Virus record (IMG/VR): IMGVR_UViG_3300036766_000988
Span: 62,001 to 126,000 of that record
Length of the DNA stretch: 64,000 bases
Strand: one strand, 5' to 3'
Source: a virus
Made by a program: the position numbers and the translations under genes. Positions 30,207 to 37,125 of this stretch are shown one piece after another; the first letter of the stretch is position 1, and each line of letters opens with the position of its first letter. The notes below the pieces were generated by a model. The model was given only the letters and a program-made list of their open reading frames with translations, ran no database searches and was not told the DNA's origin.

Positions 30207-30623
30207 ATGGCTGTCTACAGCTACGATCGCCGAGCGGACACGCTTATCAAGGACGTGCTGGTCAAGCTCGCCCCGGTGGTAACGAAGTGGCTAGCCGACC
30301 CCCACGGGAGCAAGAAGAAGCTCTTCGTCGCCTACGAAGCCCTCACCGAAGACGAGCGTGAGCTTCTCGCTCAGGACGTTAGGGAATCGTTCACGGCAGC
30401 CCATGGAGGAACAACCGTCATTGCGTACAAAGTGAAGGGGCACCCCCACCACGGAGGTGTAGCTCTCACGACCAAGAAGCCCGAGCATCTCCAACCAGAG
30501 AAGACCATCGGCTACCTCGTCCGTGCGAAGGACGTCATGTTTCACTGGGGGCAGGAAGAACTTCCGCTTGGCGAGGACATCATCGTTCTCAAACCAAACG
30601 CAAAACCTCTCCCCTTCGAGTGA
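30207..30623 (+). CDS. YDRR-family protein
   Basis: 138 residues; MAVYSYDRRADTLIKDVLVK. A helical N-half (KKKLFVAYEALTEDERELLA) and a beta-rich C-half (GYLVRAKDVMFHWGQEELPL). Its stop overlaps the GIY-YIG gene start region. Confidence 0.7.
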   Translation: MAVYSYDRRADTLIKDVLVKLAPVVTKWLADPHGSKKKLFVAYEALTEDERELLAQDVRESFTAAHGGTTVIAYKVKGHPHHGGVALTTKKPEHLQPEKTIGYLVRAKDVMFHWGQEELPLGEDIIVLKPNAKPLPFE

Positions 30624-30883
30624 TGGCAAAACAATCCTGGCATGTCTACGTGCTCTACAGCCTCTCGACAGGCCGTCTCTATACGGGCATTTCTCCCGAC
30701 CCCCACAAGCGACTAGAGAAACACAACGCCGGGAAAGGCGCGAAGTACACGCGAGGGGGCCGCCCCTGGACGATTGTCTGGACGAAGGTGTGTTCCAATA
30801 AAAGCGAAGCGCTCAAGTTGGAATACCTGATCAAGAAGATGCGCCGAAATGAGAAGCTTGTGATGACCGGTCTCGCGGCCTAA
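30623..30883 (+). CDS. GIY-YIG nuclease domain protein (UPF0213/YhbQ-like)
   Basis: 86 residues comprising one GIY-YIG domain: WHVYVLYSLSTGRLYTGISP (the Y...G-I motif), RLEKHNAGKGAKYTRGGRPW (catalytic R region) and SEALKLEYLIKKMRRNEK (catalytic E). A single-domain nuclease. A GTG at 30620 is an alternative start. It converges on the methyltransferase gene. Confidence 0.87.
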   Translation: MAKQSWHVYVLYSLSTGRLYTGISPDPHKRLEKHNAGKGAKYTRGGRPWTIVWTKVCSNKSEALKLEYLIKKMRRNEKLVMTGLAA

Positions 30884-32646
30884 CTCTCTTCTTCTTCATC
30901 TTCTTCGTCACCGAGCGACATCGCGAGTTCGAGGAGGTCCCTCCCTGAACGCCTCTCCTTTTCACGCTTCGCGACGGCCCCGACCCGACGTTCGGCAATC
31001 TTCACGTACTCCTGCTCGCGTTCGATCCCCACGTACTCGAATCCTTCAGTGATAGCAGCCATCAGGGTCGAGCCGCTGCCCGCAAAGGGATCCAAGACAA
31101 GACCGCCTTTCGGGGTGACAAGCTTGACCAGATACTGCATCAGAGCCTGACTCTTCACAGTCGGATGGTTGTTCTTGACCACCGTCGTGCGTTCGTACCT
31201 GACCCCATCGAGCCCCGAGGTCTTGCTTCCGTTCTCGACCATGTAAGAGGGTTGGTCGGGGAAGTCGTCGAGGTCCGCATTCTTGTCCGCCTTCGAGGCC
31301 TTCCCCGTGTAGAAGAACGGAGCATCATACTCGGGTTCAAAAGTGGCAAAGAAACGCGAAGCTCCGCCAGAGTCTCCAAAACCAGAAAGAGAACAATCCC
31401 CAAATTTCCCGTGAAAGCCGCCATTTGAAAGCTGAGAGGAGTTGTTACGCATGTAGTGGGATTTCACCTCCCCACTCTTAAGTGTCCCGCTCTGCTGATC
31501 AAGTGCCAAAATTGGACACCCATCAGCACATCGGTAGGCTGCCACGGTCTCGGTACCATCCGGGTTCCCATGGCGAGCAAACGGAACCCGATCGAACTTA
31601 CCATAGGCGACCGTATTCTCGTCCCCTGTGTGGCTGGGTTCCATTCCAGAAACGCTTCCACTGACCGTCTTGATATCTCGCGTCCCCAGAAGCTCACAAG
31701 TAGGGCTGTGGCTGAGCACGAAATTGGAAGGCCAACGACCCTGCGCCGCTACAGGATCCGTAATGGCTCGGGTATCCCCGCCCGAGCTGTTCTTCCATCC
31801 ATTGGGACCCGGTTGGTTGTGTCGCCCCAGGGTATCGCCGTTGGACGCGATCCTGGTCCCGTCAATGTTGATCCCGCCGGTCCCGGTGGCCAAGACCTGC
31901 CCCACAATGGTCGCTTGCTCGATGGGCTTTCGGACGAGCCACCAACCCTCCACAGCGGGCTTGAGAGACGTACCCCAACCCTCCCACTTCTGGGCTTCTT
32001 CGGTGGCGGGCTTGGTGATGTTCAGATCTCCCGGTGGGGAATTGGGAGATCCAACCCCGTAGGTGCCCCCCTTCTCCGACGTAGGGGTAAGAGCGTTGCC
32101 TCCAACGCGATAAGTACCAATGACTTCGCGTTCGGCACCAGCCTGCTTGTCGATAGCCTTTGAGATGTTGAGGCTCTTGGGGAAACCTTGCCCGAATATA
32201 TGACCGACCCATCCATCTGTGGGGGCCGCCAAAATCAACAGTTCCATCTGTTGTGGCGTGAGCGTTCGCAGGAAGGCTTGGACCTCGGGCGACCGATCCT
32301 TGGCGTGATAGATACAGTCCCGAACTTCGAACCCAGCTTCTTCAAGTGCGGTGGCAGTCCAGTGACTGGTTCGGGGAATACTCCACACGAGTGCATGACC
32401 ACCCGGCTTGAGGACCCGGAAGCACTCCTGCATGATCGCTCGCAAGAACGCGATGAAAGCGTCCCGTGCCTTGTGCTGGCCGTCATGAAGGACGTCGGGA
32501 TCGTCCCAGGCCTTTCCCATGAACGAGATGCCCGCAGGGGGATCCGTCACCACGGAGTCTACGGAATCGTCAGGGAAGCCCTTGAGTAGCTCTCGGCTAT
32601 CCCCGTGCAGAATGACGTTGCGGGGCAGCTCGTTCATGCGGCGCAC
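30880..32646 (-). CDS. DNA (adenine-N6 / cytosine-N4) methyltransferase
   Basis: 588 residues. Motif IV SVDSVVTDPPAGISFMGKAW (DPPA, a variant of DPPY/F) near residue 35. The SAM-binding motif I LDPFAGSGSTLMAAITEGFE and IEREQEYVKIAERRVG lie near the C-terminus: the beta-class circular order. A long insertion (about 170-430) rich in Gly/Ser/Asn separates them and may hold the target-recognition domain. Possible self-protection against host restriction. Start overlaps the upstream gene (32646). Confidence 0.88.
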   Translation of the reverse strand: MRRMNELPRNVILHGDSRELLKGFPDDSVDSVVTDPPAGISFMGKAWDDPDVLHDGQHKARDAFIAFLRAIMQECFRVLKPGGHALVWSIPRTSHWTATALEEAGFEVRDCIYHAKDRSPEVQAFLRTLTPQQMELLILAAPTDGWVGHIFGQGFPKSLNISKAIDKQAGAEREVIGTYRVGGNALTPTSEKGGTYGVGSPNSPPGDLNITKPATEEAQKWEGWGTSLKPAVEGWWLVRKPIEQATIVGQVLATGTGGINIDGTRIASNGDTLGRHNQPGPNGWKNSSGGDTRAITDPVAAQGRWPSNFVLSHSPTCELLGTRDIKTVSGSVSGMEPSHTGDENTVAYGKFDRVPFARHGNPDGTETVAAYRCADGCPILALDQQSGTLKSGEVKSHYMRNNSSQLSNGGFHGKFGDCSLSGFGDSGGASRFFATFEPEYDAPFFYTGKASKADKNADLDDFPDQPSYMVENGSKTSGLDGVRYERTTVVKNNHPTVKSQALMQYLVKLVTPKGGLVLDPFAGSGSTLMAAITEGFEYVGIEREQEYVKIAERRVGAVAKREKERRSGRDLLELAMSLGDEEDEEEES

Positions 32647-33464
32647 TACACCGGATGCGGAGCTTCCTCATGCAGGGTCTTGAAGAACTTCTTCGAGACC
32701 TCGGGGATCTTGTAAACGTGCTTCAAATACGTGTTCGGGCCCGAGACGGGAGACCGGTAGTGCGGCAACATGCCAGGCTTGCCCTTGCCAGGGTGCCCAA
32801 TGATCTCCTCGTTCTCGTAGCCCTGCATCGAGAGCGCGATGAACATCGGGATGTCTTCGTGGAGGTGGCTGGCCAAGTACTCCATCCAGAGCTTCCACAC
32901 GCGGGGACTGATCTCGCGCTGGATCCCCTTGAGGGCGTTCGGGTCTTCGAGACTCTCGATCAGCTCCTGGCCCTCGTCTTCGGGGCCACGGTCGCTCAAC
33001 GATTCGGTCTCGTGGCGACGCTTCGACCGGATGATGCTGAGGGCCTGCTTGACGACACCATCCCGAACGTAGCTCTCGGCCTGCGACCGCTTCATGGGCT
33101 TGATCTCGCCCGACGTGGTGACGCGAGCCAAGTACATCTGGATCGCGTCGTCGGCCACAGAGGGGTCCCGGAACTTCTTCATCAAGAGCCCGTAAAGCCC
33201 CGACGCGAAGTCCCGCATGTAGCCGCTGGGGAGGGTCAGGGCCGGGTTGCGCGACTCCGGCTTCCAGTGGGGGCCGGGATCGGGCATGTCTTGGACACCC
33301 CGGAGCAGGAACTCGGCCCCGATCGCCCGCCCTAGCGTCTCGACTGTATCGAGCGAGATCTTCACCCAAAGGGTGGCAAGCCTATCCTCGAACGGGATGG
33401 AGGCGTAGATCTTGCGGCGAAGCAAATCCGCACGGGTGATGAGCTGGGCGATGCGATCCATCAT
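32646..33464 (-). CDS. Putative divergent sigma-70-like factor
   Basis: 272 residues. LYGLLMKKFRDPSVADDAIQMYLARV is reminiscent of sigma region 2 (helix plus D-A-x-D-(A/L)-x-Q). The C-terminal MFIALSMQGYENEEIIGHPG recalls the region 4 helix-turn-helix. An acidic linker (ESLSDRGPEDEGQELIESLE) lies between. It could redirect RNA polymerase to late phage promoters. Evidence is pattern-level only. Confidence 0.45.
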   Translation of the reverse strand: MMDRIAQLITRADLLRRKIYASIPFEDRLATLWVKISLDTVETLGRAIGAEFLLRGVQDMPDPGPHWKPESRNPALTLPSGYMRDFASGLYGLLMKKFRDPSVADDAIQMYLARVTTSGEIKPMKRSQAESYVRDGVVKQALSIIRSKRRHETESLSDRGPEDEGQELIESLEDPNALKGIQREISPRVWKLWMEYLASHLHEDIPMFIALSMQGYENEEIIGHPGKGKPGMLPHYRSPVSGPNTYLKHVYKIPEVSKKFFKTLHEEAPHPV

Positions 33465-33563
33465 CCCCTACGGGGGATAGAAGGACTAGAGAGCCCTGCT
33501 GTGTTGGCTCAACTAGGGACTTCGCGCGAAAACTGGCTGAACGGTGCTACCCACCCACGTAGG

Positions 33564-33794
33564 ATGATGATGGTTCAACACCCGATCGGCACCGGAAATT
33601 CACCCGAAGCTTTCAACGCTCTCATCAAAGCCGTGGAGCGGATCACCAACGGGACGAGCGTCGAGACGCTGTCCCAGGACATCCTGACTCTCAGGGAAGC
33701 CATGGTGTCCTACCGTCAGGCAAATCCCGACTACTGGAAGGCCGTGTACTACGAATCCAAGTCGAAACAGCGGAAGCCGAAGAAAATCGGCTGA
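33564..33794 (+). CDS. Small hypothetical protein
   Basis: 76 residues starting MMMVQHPIGTGNSPEAFNAL; a helical middle (LIKAVERITNGTSVETLSQD) and a Lys-rich end (SKSKQRKPKKIG). The start was chosen at the ATG cluster after CACGTAGG. Confidence 0.6.
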   Translation: MMMVQHPIGTGNSPEAFNALIKAVERITNGTSVETLSQDILTLREAMVSYRQANPDYWKAVYYESKSKQRKPKKIG

Positions 33795-33834
33795 ACGACC
33801 CTCACCCCTGACGTAGCAGCCTAGAAGGGTCGAG

Positions 33835-33947
33835 GAGCTGCAAATGGTACTGGGGCGGAAGCCCCCCTGGCGGGTTCGATTCCCGAGACGCTCGGCCACG
33901 TTGGTTACGCAGGCGCTGGTTCGACTCCAGCCTGTAGCAGAAATCCG
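33835..33947 (+). ncRNA. Plus-strand tRNA-like RNA with two T-arm-like hairpins
   Basis: GCTGCAA pairs with CTGTAGC at the ends (6/7). Inside are GGGGC-GGAA-GCCCC (GNRA cap), GCGGG-TTCGATT-CCCGA and GCTGG-TTCGACT-CCAGC, the last directly before the 3' acceptor-like strand. The length (about 110 nt) exceeds a tRNA. It may be a tRNA with a large insertion or a relative of the capped modules on the minus strand. Confidence 0.5.
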
Positions 33948-33981
33948 AGCCACCTCGGCCCTTCCATTTTTGAGGGACATC

Positions 33982-34293
33982 ATGGCTGACCTGACCGTCG
34001 CGAACACGATTCTCGAACAACTCGGTGGCCGCCGCTTCGTCGTGATGACGGGCGCCCGAGACCTCGTGGGAGACACCCGCAAGCTGATGTTCAAGATCCC
34101 CCGTGCCAAGGACGGCATCAACCACATCACCATCGCGCTCGAACCTTCGGACACCTACACGGTGACGTTCCAGAAGTACACGTTCGGCCGCGCTGGGCTC
34201 AAGGTCAAGACCATCAGCACGCACGAGGACATTTACTGCGACATGTTGCGGGACGTCTTCACCAGGGCCACCGGCCTCTACACGAGCCTCTAG
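33982..34293 (+). CDS. Hypothetical alpha/beta protein
   Basis: 103 residues from MADLTVANTILEQLGGRRFV. Compact alpha/beta pattern with NHITIALEPSDTYTVTFQKY. TTGAGGGACATC precedes the ATG. It follows the tRNA-like RNA directly. Confidence 0.7.
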   Translation: MADLTVANTILEQLGGRRFVVMTGARDLVGDTRKLMFKIPRAKDGINHITIALEPSDTYTVTFQKYTFGRAGLKVKTISTHEDIYCDMLRDVFTRATGLYTSL

Positions 34294-34303
34294 GAGATCC
34301 CCC

Positions 34304-34501
34304 ATGTCCTCATGCCCCTGCTGCGGAAAGACTGTCCTGATCGGCCACACCACGTGCGGAAACTCGTACTGTCAAGAGTACAGCACCTTCATGAACCTCG
34401 CGCAGAACACGCGCTTGGGGAAGAAGCATACCGAGCACATCGAGCGGGCTCAGCGGGCCTGGAACGATCGCGCCCGCATGGATACCCAACGGGCGGTGTA
34501 G
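34304..34501 (+). CDS. Small zinc-ribbon protein
   Basis: 65 residues; CPCCGKTVLIGHTTCGNSYC gives a four-Cys zinc site, followed by a basic helix (HTEHIERAQRAWNDRARM). Confidence 0.7.
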   Translation: MSSCPCCGKTVLIGHTTCGNSYCQEYSTFMNLAQNTRLGKKHTEHIERAQRAWNDRARMDTQRAV

Positions 34502-34538
34502 AGATCTACTGAGCCCCCAAGGTTCTTGACCCCATCGC

Positions 34539-34751
34539 ATGACACTGAAGACGCTCTATTCATCCGGCGTTCCAGGTCGTCCACGTGGGTGGTACTGGTA
34601 TTTACATCTTGAGTGGGGTCCCGCCTGTAACCTCATCGGACCGTTCAAAACAGAAGCCCTCGCGATAGAAAACGCCCAGAAGCAAAAGGGTCTCAACTTC
34701 GACGACTACCCCCATACCGCTTGGGAGCGCCTCATGGCTGAGGACGAGTAG
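34539..34751 (+). CDS. Small hypothetical protein
   Basis: 70 residues, Trp/Tyr-rich (RPRGWYWYLHLEWGPACNLI), ending with the acidic stretch ERLMAEDE. No family recognised. Confidence 0.6.
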   Translation: MTLKTLYSSGVPGRPRGWYWYLHLEWGPACNLIGPFKTEALAIENAQKQKGLNFDDYPHTAWERLMAEDE

Positions 34752-34794
34752 GGAACAACGAACAAGATACCCAAAGAGCGGTGTAAAGATCTTT

Positions 34795-35118
34795 ATGGAG
34801 CACCTTCATCGAGACTACTGGCGAGCCAGCGCGACCGTTCGGGAGCTGGGTGAAGACGAACCCTGGCAAGAAGCCAACTTCGTCACCCGTGCGCAAGCCG
34901 AGCTGGCCGCTGCCTGGGCCCTTGAGGTCCGGCTGGCTGAGCTGATGCGGCGTGCTGCCGAACCCAACGCTCTGGTGAGCGAGATTCGCGTCGAACGCGT
35001 GACCGACCAAGAGCACAAGATCGTCTGGTGGAAGAAGCATCCTGGTGGCGGCTTCTCAGCTCACAAGGACTACTTCGGCATCCAGGAGATGCAGCTCGAT
35101 CTCACCCTCCTCGACTAA
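34795..35118 (+). CDS. Tandem paralogue family, member 1
   Basis: 107 residues. LHRDYWRASATVRELGEDEP, FVTRAQAELAAAWALEVRLA and a closing EMQLDLTLLD. The two downstream genes share the YW(x)A, (F)(V/A)T-x-(A/D)(Q/E)-x-AEL and final-strand pattern. Confidence 0.7.
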   Translation: MEHLHRDYWRASATVRELGEDEPWQEANFVTRAQAELAAAWALEVRLAELMRRAAEPNALVSEIRVERVTDQEHKIVWWKKHPGGGFSAHKDYFGIQEMQLDLTLLD

Positions 35119-35150
35119 GCCCCATGAGAATCCAATATCGACGGAACTCC

Positions 35151-35492
35151 ATGAAGGTTCACCACGAATACTGGCTGGCGGAGGTCTTCATTCGAGAGAA
35201 GCTCGACGATGACGCGATCGACTTCGATCCCGAAGAGAATAAGCCTTGGCTCATGGCCAACTTCGCCACCCAAGAGCTGGCGGAGTTGGCCATCCAGTGG
35301 GCGCTCGAATACCGGTTGGAGGAGCTGAACGAGCGAGCCATCAAGACCCCCAAAAAGGTACGTGGAGTCGGAATCCGGGTGATATCCGACCAGGAACGCG
35401 AGATCCTCTGGTGGGGCGGCGATACTCACGCCCTCCAACGCGACATCTTCCGCATCCAGAAAGTCGTGCTCGACCTCAACATCATCGAGTGA
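35151..35492 (+). CDS. Tandem paralogue family, member 2
   Basis: 113 residues from MKVHHEYWLAEVFIREKLDD; FATQELAELAIQWALEYRLE matches the centre of members 1 and 3. A start at 35124 is possible. Confidence 0.68.
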   Translation: MKVHHEYWLAEVFIREKLDDDAIDFDPEENKPWLMANFATQELAELAIQWALEYRLEELNERAIKTPKKVRGVGIRVISDQEREILWWGGDTHALQRDIFRIQKVVLDLNIIE

Positions 35493-35496
35493 CCCT

Positions 35497-35865
35497 ATGT
35501 GTGAAACCTCTCAGCAACCCTCGAAGCCCATCAGCCTCCCTGTGGTGGAGCGCCTCTACCGGCGGTATTGGACTGCGGAGATCTTCGGCAGCGGCGACCC
35601 GAAGACGCCTTGGCTCGCCGCCAACTTCGCTACCCTCGATCAAGCTGAGCTGGGGGTCGCCTGGGCCTTCCAGGCTCGGCTCGCCGAGCTGCATCAAATG
35701 GCGGCTGAGGCACCCGAGCTGATCCATGGGGTCAAGGCCGATCACACGACCCAGGATGGGGCCTACATCCACTTCAAGATCACGCTTCCGAACGGGGAGA
35801 AGAAGCCCCAAAGCGAACTCTTCCGCATCATCCCACACACGATCGAAGTCGAGATCATCACCTAG
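35497..35865 (+). CDS. Tandem paralogue family, member 3
   Basis: 122 residues; RLYRRYWTAEIFGSGDPKTP and FATLDQAELGVAWAFQARLA align with members 1 and 2. It has a 15-residue N-terminal extension. Function unknown; acts presumably in the cytoplasm. Confidence 0.7.
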   Translation: MCETSQQPSKPISLPVVERLYRRYWTAEIFGSGDPKTPWLAANFATLDQAELGVAWAFQARLAELHQMAAEAPELIHGVKADHTTQDGAYIHFKITLPNGEKKPQSELFRIIPHTIEVEIIT

Positions 35866-35873
35866 GGGGACCC

Positions 35874-36038
35874 GTGTTCGGATACATCGTGGAGACCAAG
35901 TTCCGCTCGATCCCCATCGAGCAAGTGATGCTGTCCTTTGACGAACTGTGCTTTCCCCCGAGGCAGTTCCCTTGGATCCCTAAACGCTTAGTTCGGTGCC
36001 GCACCTCCCTCTCGTTGCTCGGGCTTCGCATCTCCTGA
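35874..36038 (+). CDS. Small hypothetical protein (GTG start)
   Basis: 54 residues, (M)FGYIVETKFRSIPIEQVML, ending LSLLGLRIS. GGGGG lies 4-8 bases before GTG. It fits in the 170-base gap between the paralogue family and the PadR-like gene. Confidence 0.5.
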   Translation: MFGYIVETKFRSIPIEQVMLSFDELCFPPRQFPWIPKRLVRCRTSLSLLGLRIS

Positions 36039-36040
36039 CC

Positions 36041-36346
36041 ATGAGACCGCCTGTTCCCACGCGTGCAGCTCTCCTCCAAGCTCTTCGCTCCGGCGGGCCG
36101 AGCTGGGGAAGCGACCTCATCGAGCGCGTCAAGAAGCTCACCCGAGGCAAGCTCGTACTGCATCAGGGAGGCGTCTACCCAACCCTCCAAGCTCTCGAAG
36201 AAGAACACCTCATCGAGGTCTTGAAAGACGAACCCGGACCGAACGCAGGTCGACCCAGGCGCTACTACAGGCTCACCCAACAGGGTACAGCGCTGGCCTT
36301 GACCCACCAATCGATCATGCAGCAACTTTTCAAGGAGTCCCCGTGA
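36041..36346 (+). CDS. PadR-like winged-helix transcription regulator
   Basis: 101 residues. ALLQALRSGGPSWGSDLIER, then GGVYPTLQALEEEHLIEVLK and GRPRRYYRLTQQGTALALTH are the classic PadR layout (G-x-(V/I)-Y-P-x-L-x-x-L-E wing and RRYY-x-(L/I)-T). Represses its targets as a dimer. The short form lacks the C-terminal domain of longer PadR proteins. Confidence 0.82.
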   Translation: MRPPVPTRAALLQALRSGGPSWGSDLIERVKKLTRGKLVLHQGGVYPTLQALEEEHLIEVLKDEPGPNAGRPRRYYRLTQQGTALALTHQSIMQQLFKESP

Positions 36347-36462
36347 CCAAGAAAGCGATGTTCCCCGAGGACGAGGACGCGAACGAGAAGGTCACGCTGA
36401 CGATCCTGAAGAAGGACGCTTGGCAGAATGGCTCGCCGCCCACAAAGCTTCGCACGAGTTAG
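36343..36462 (+). CDS. Very small acidic/basic protein (GTG start)
   Basis: 39 residues, (M)TKKAMFPEDEDANEKVTLTI, starting in a GTGA overlap with the PadR-like stop, so translationally coupled. Confidence 0.5.
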   Translation: MTKKAMFPEDEDANEKVTLTILKKDAWQNGSPPTKLRTS

Positions 36463-36527
36463 GGGCCCCATACAACGGCAGCCGGATGGGGGGCTGAACA
36501 AGAGACTCCTCGAAACGTAGAACCCCC

Positions 36528-36881
36528 ATGAAGCTCGCTCGTGACATCAAGGCAGCCGACCTCGAAGCCCTGGGATTCGTCCAGGAACCTTCGCGTCAGT
36601 ACCTGTATTGCAAGGGGCCCGTCAGCGTGGGGCTCCTGCACACGCAGTCGGATGGGCAAGAGCGCCTGTCGGTCTACCTGGACGGCCCCACGGGGTGGAC
36701 GGTCGAGTTCACCAACTTGACCCCGGCCGCAATCGTGATGGCGACCATCAAGGCAGGGCTTGGAGAAGCCTCCGAACCCCGGCTGGTCTGCCCCCAGTGT
36801 GAGCGACTCGGCAACCCTACGGTCCACTTCTACGAATGTGAGAAGCACTGCTGCGAGCTGGAATGGCGGCAGGGGTCCTGA
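36528..36881 (+). CDS. Hypothetical zinc-binding protein
   Basis: 117 residues; an N-terminal alpha/beta part (LYCKGPVSVGLLHTQSDGQE) and a C-terminal CPQCERLGN...YECEKHCC zinc cluster. Confidence 0.65.
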   Translation: MKLARDIKAADLEALGFVQEPSRQYLYCKGPVSVGLLHTQSDGQERLSVYLDGPTGWTVEFTNLTPAAIVMATIKAGLGEASEPRLVCPQCERLGNPTVHFYECEKHCCELEWRQGS

Positions 36882-36882
36882 C

Positions 36883-37125
36883 GTGGTGCTCTCTAGAATT
36901 GCCGTCTACAAGCTCGATGATCTCGAATTAGCGCAAGCTCTGCATCACATGTCGAAGGATGCCCTCAGCATTCTAAGATCCGATTGGGAACGGAACTTCG
37001 CGCAAGGCATCCAAGAAGCCTACGTCAAATTCGGGGGGCTGACCTGGAAACAGAGAAAAGTTGCTCGCGAGGTTCTCTGCCGACTTGTAGAAGAAGTCCA
37101 ACGTCGAGCTACCGTGCAGTCCTGA
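36883..37125 (+). CDS. Small hypothetical helical protein (GTG start)
   Basis: 80 residues, (M)VLSRIAVYKLDDLELAQALH, helical throughout. It starts immediately after the preceding stop and overlaps the end of the convergent metallopeptidase gene by 17 bases. Confidence 0.5.
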   Translation: MVLSRIAVYKLDDLELAQALHHMSKDALSILRSDWERNFAQGIQEAYVKFGGLTWKQRKVAREVLCRLVEEVQRRATVQS

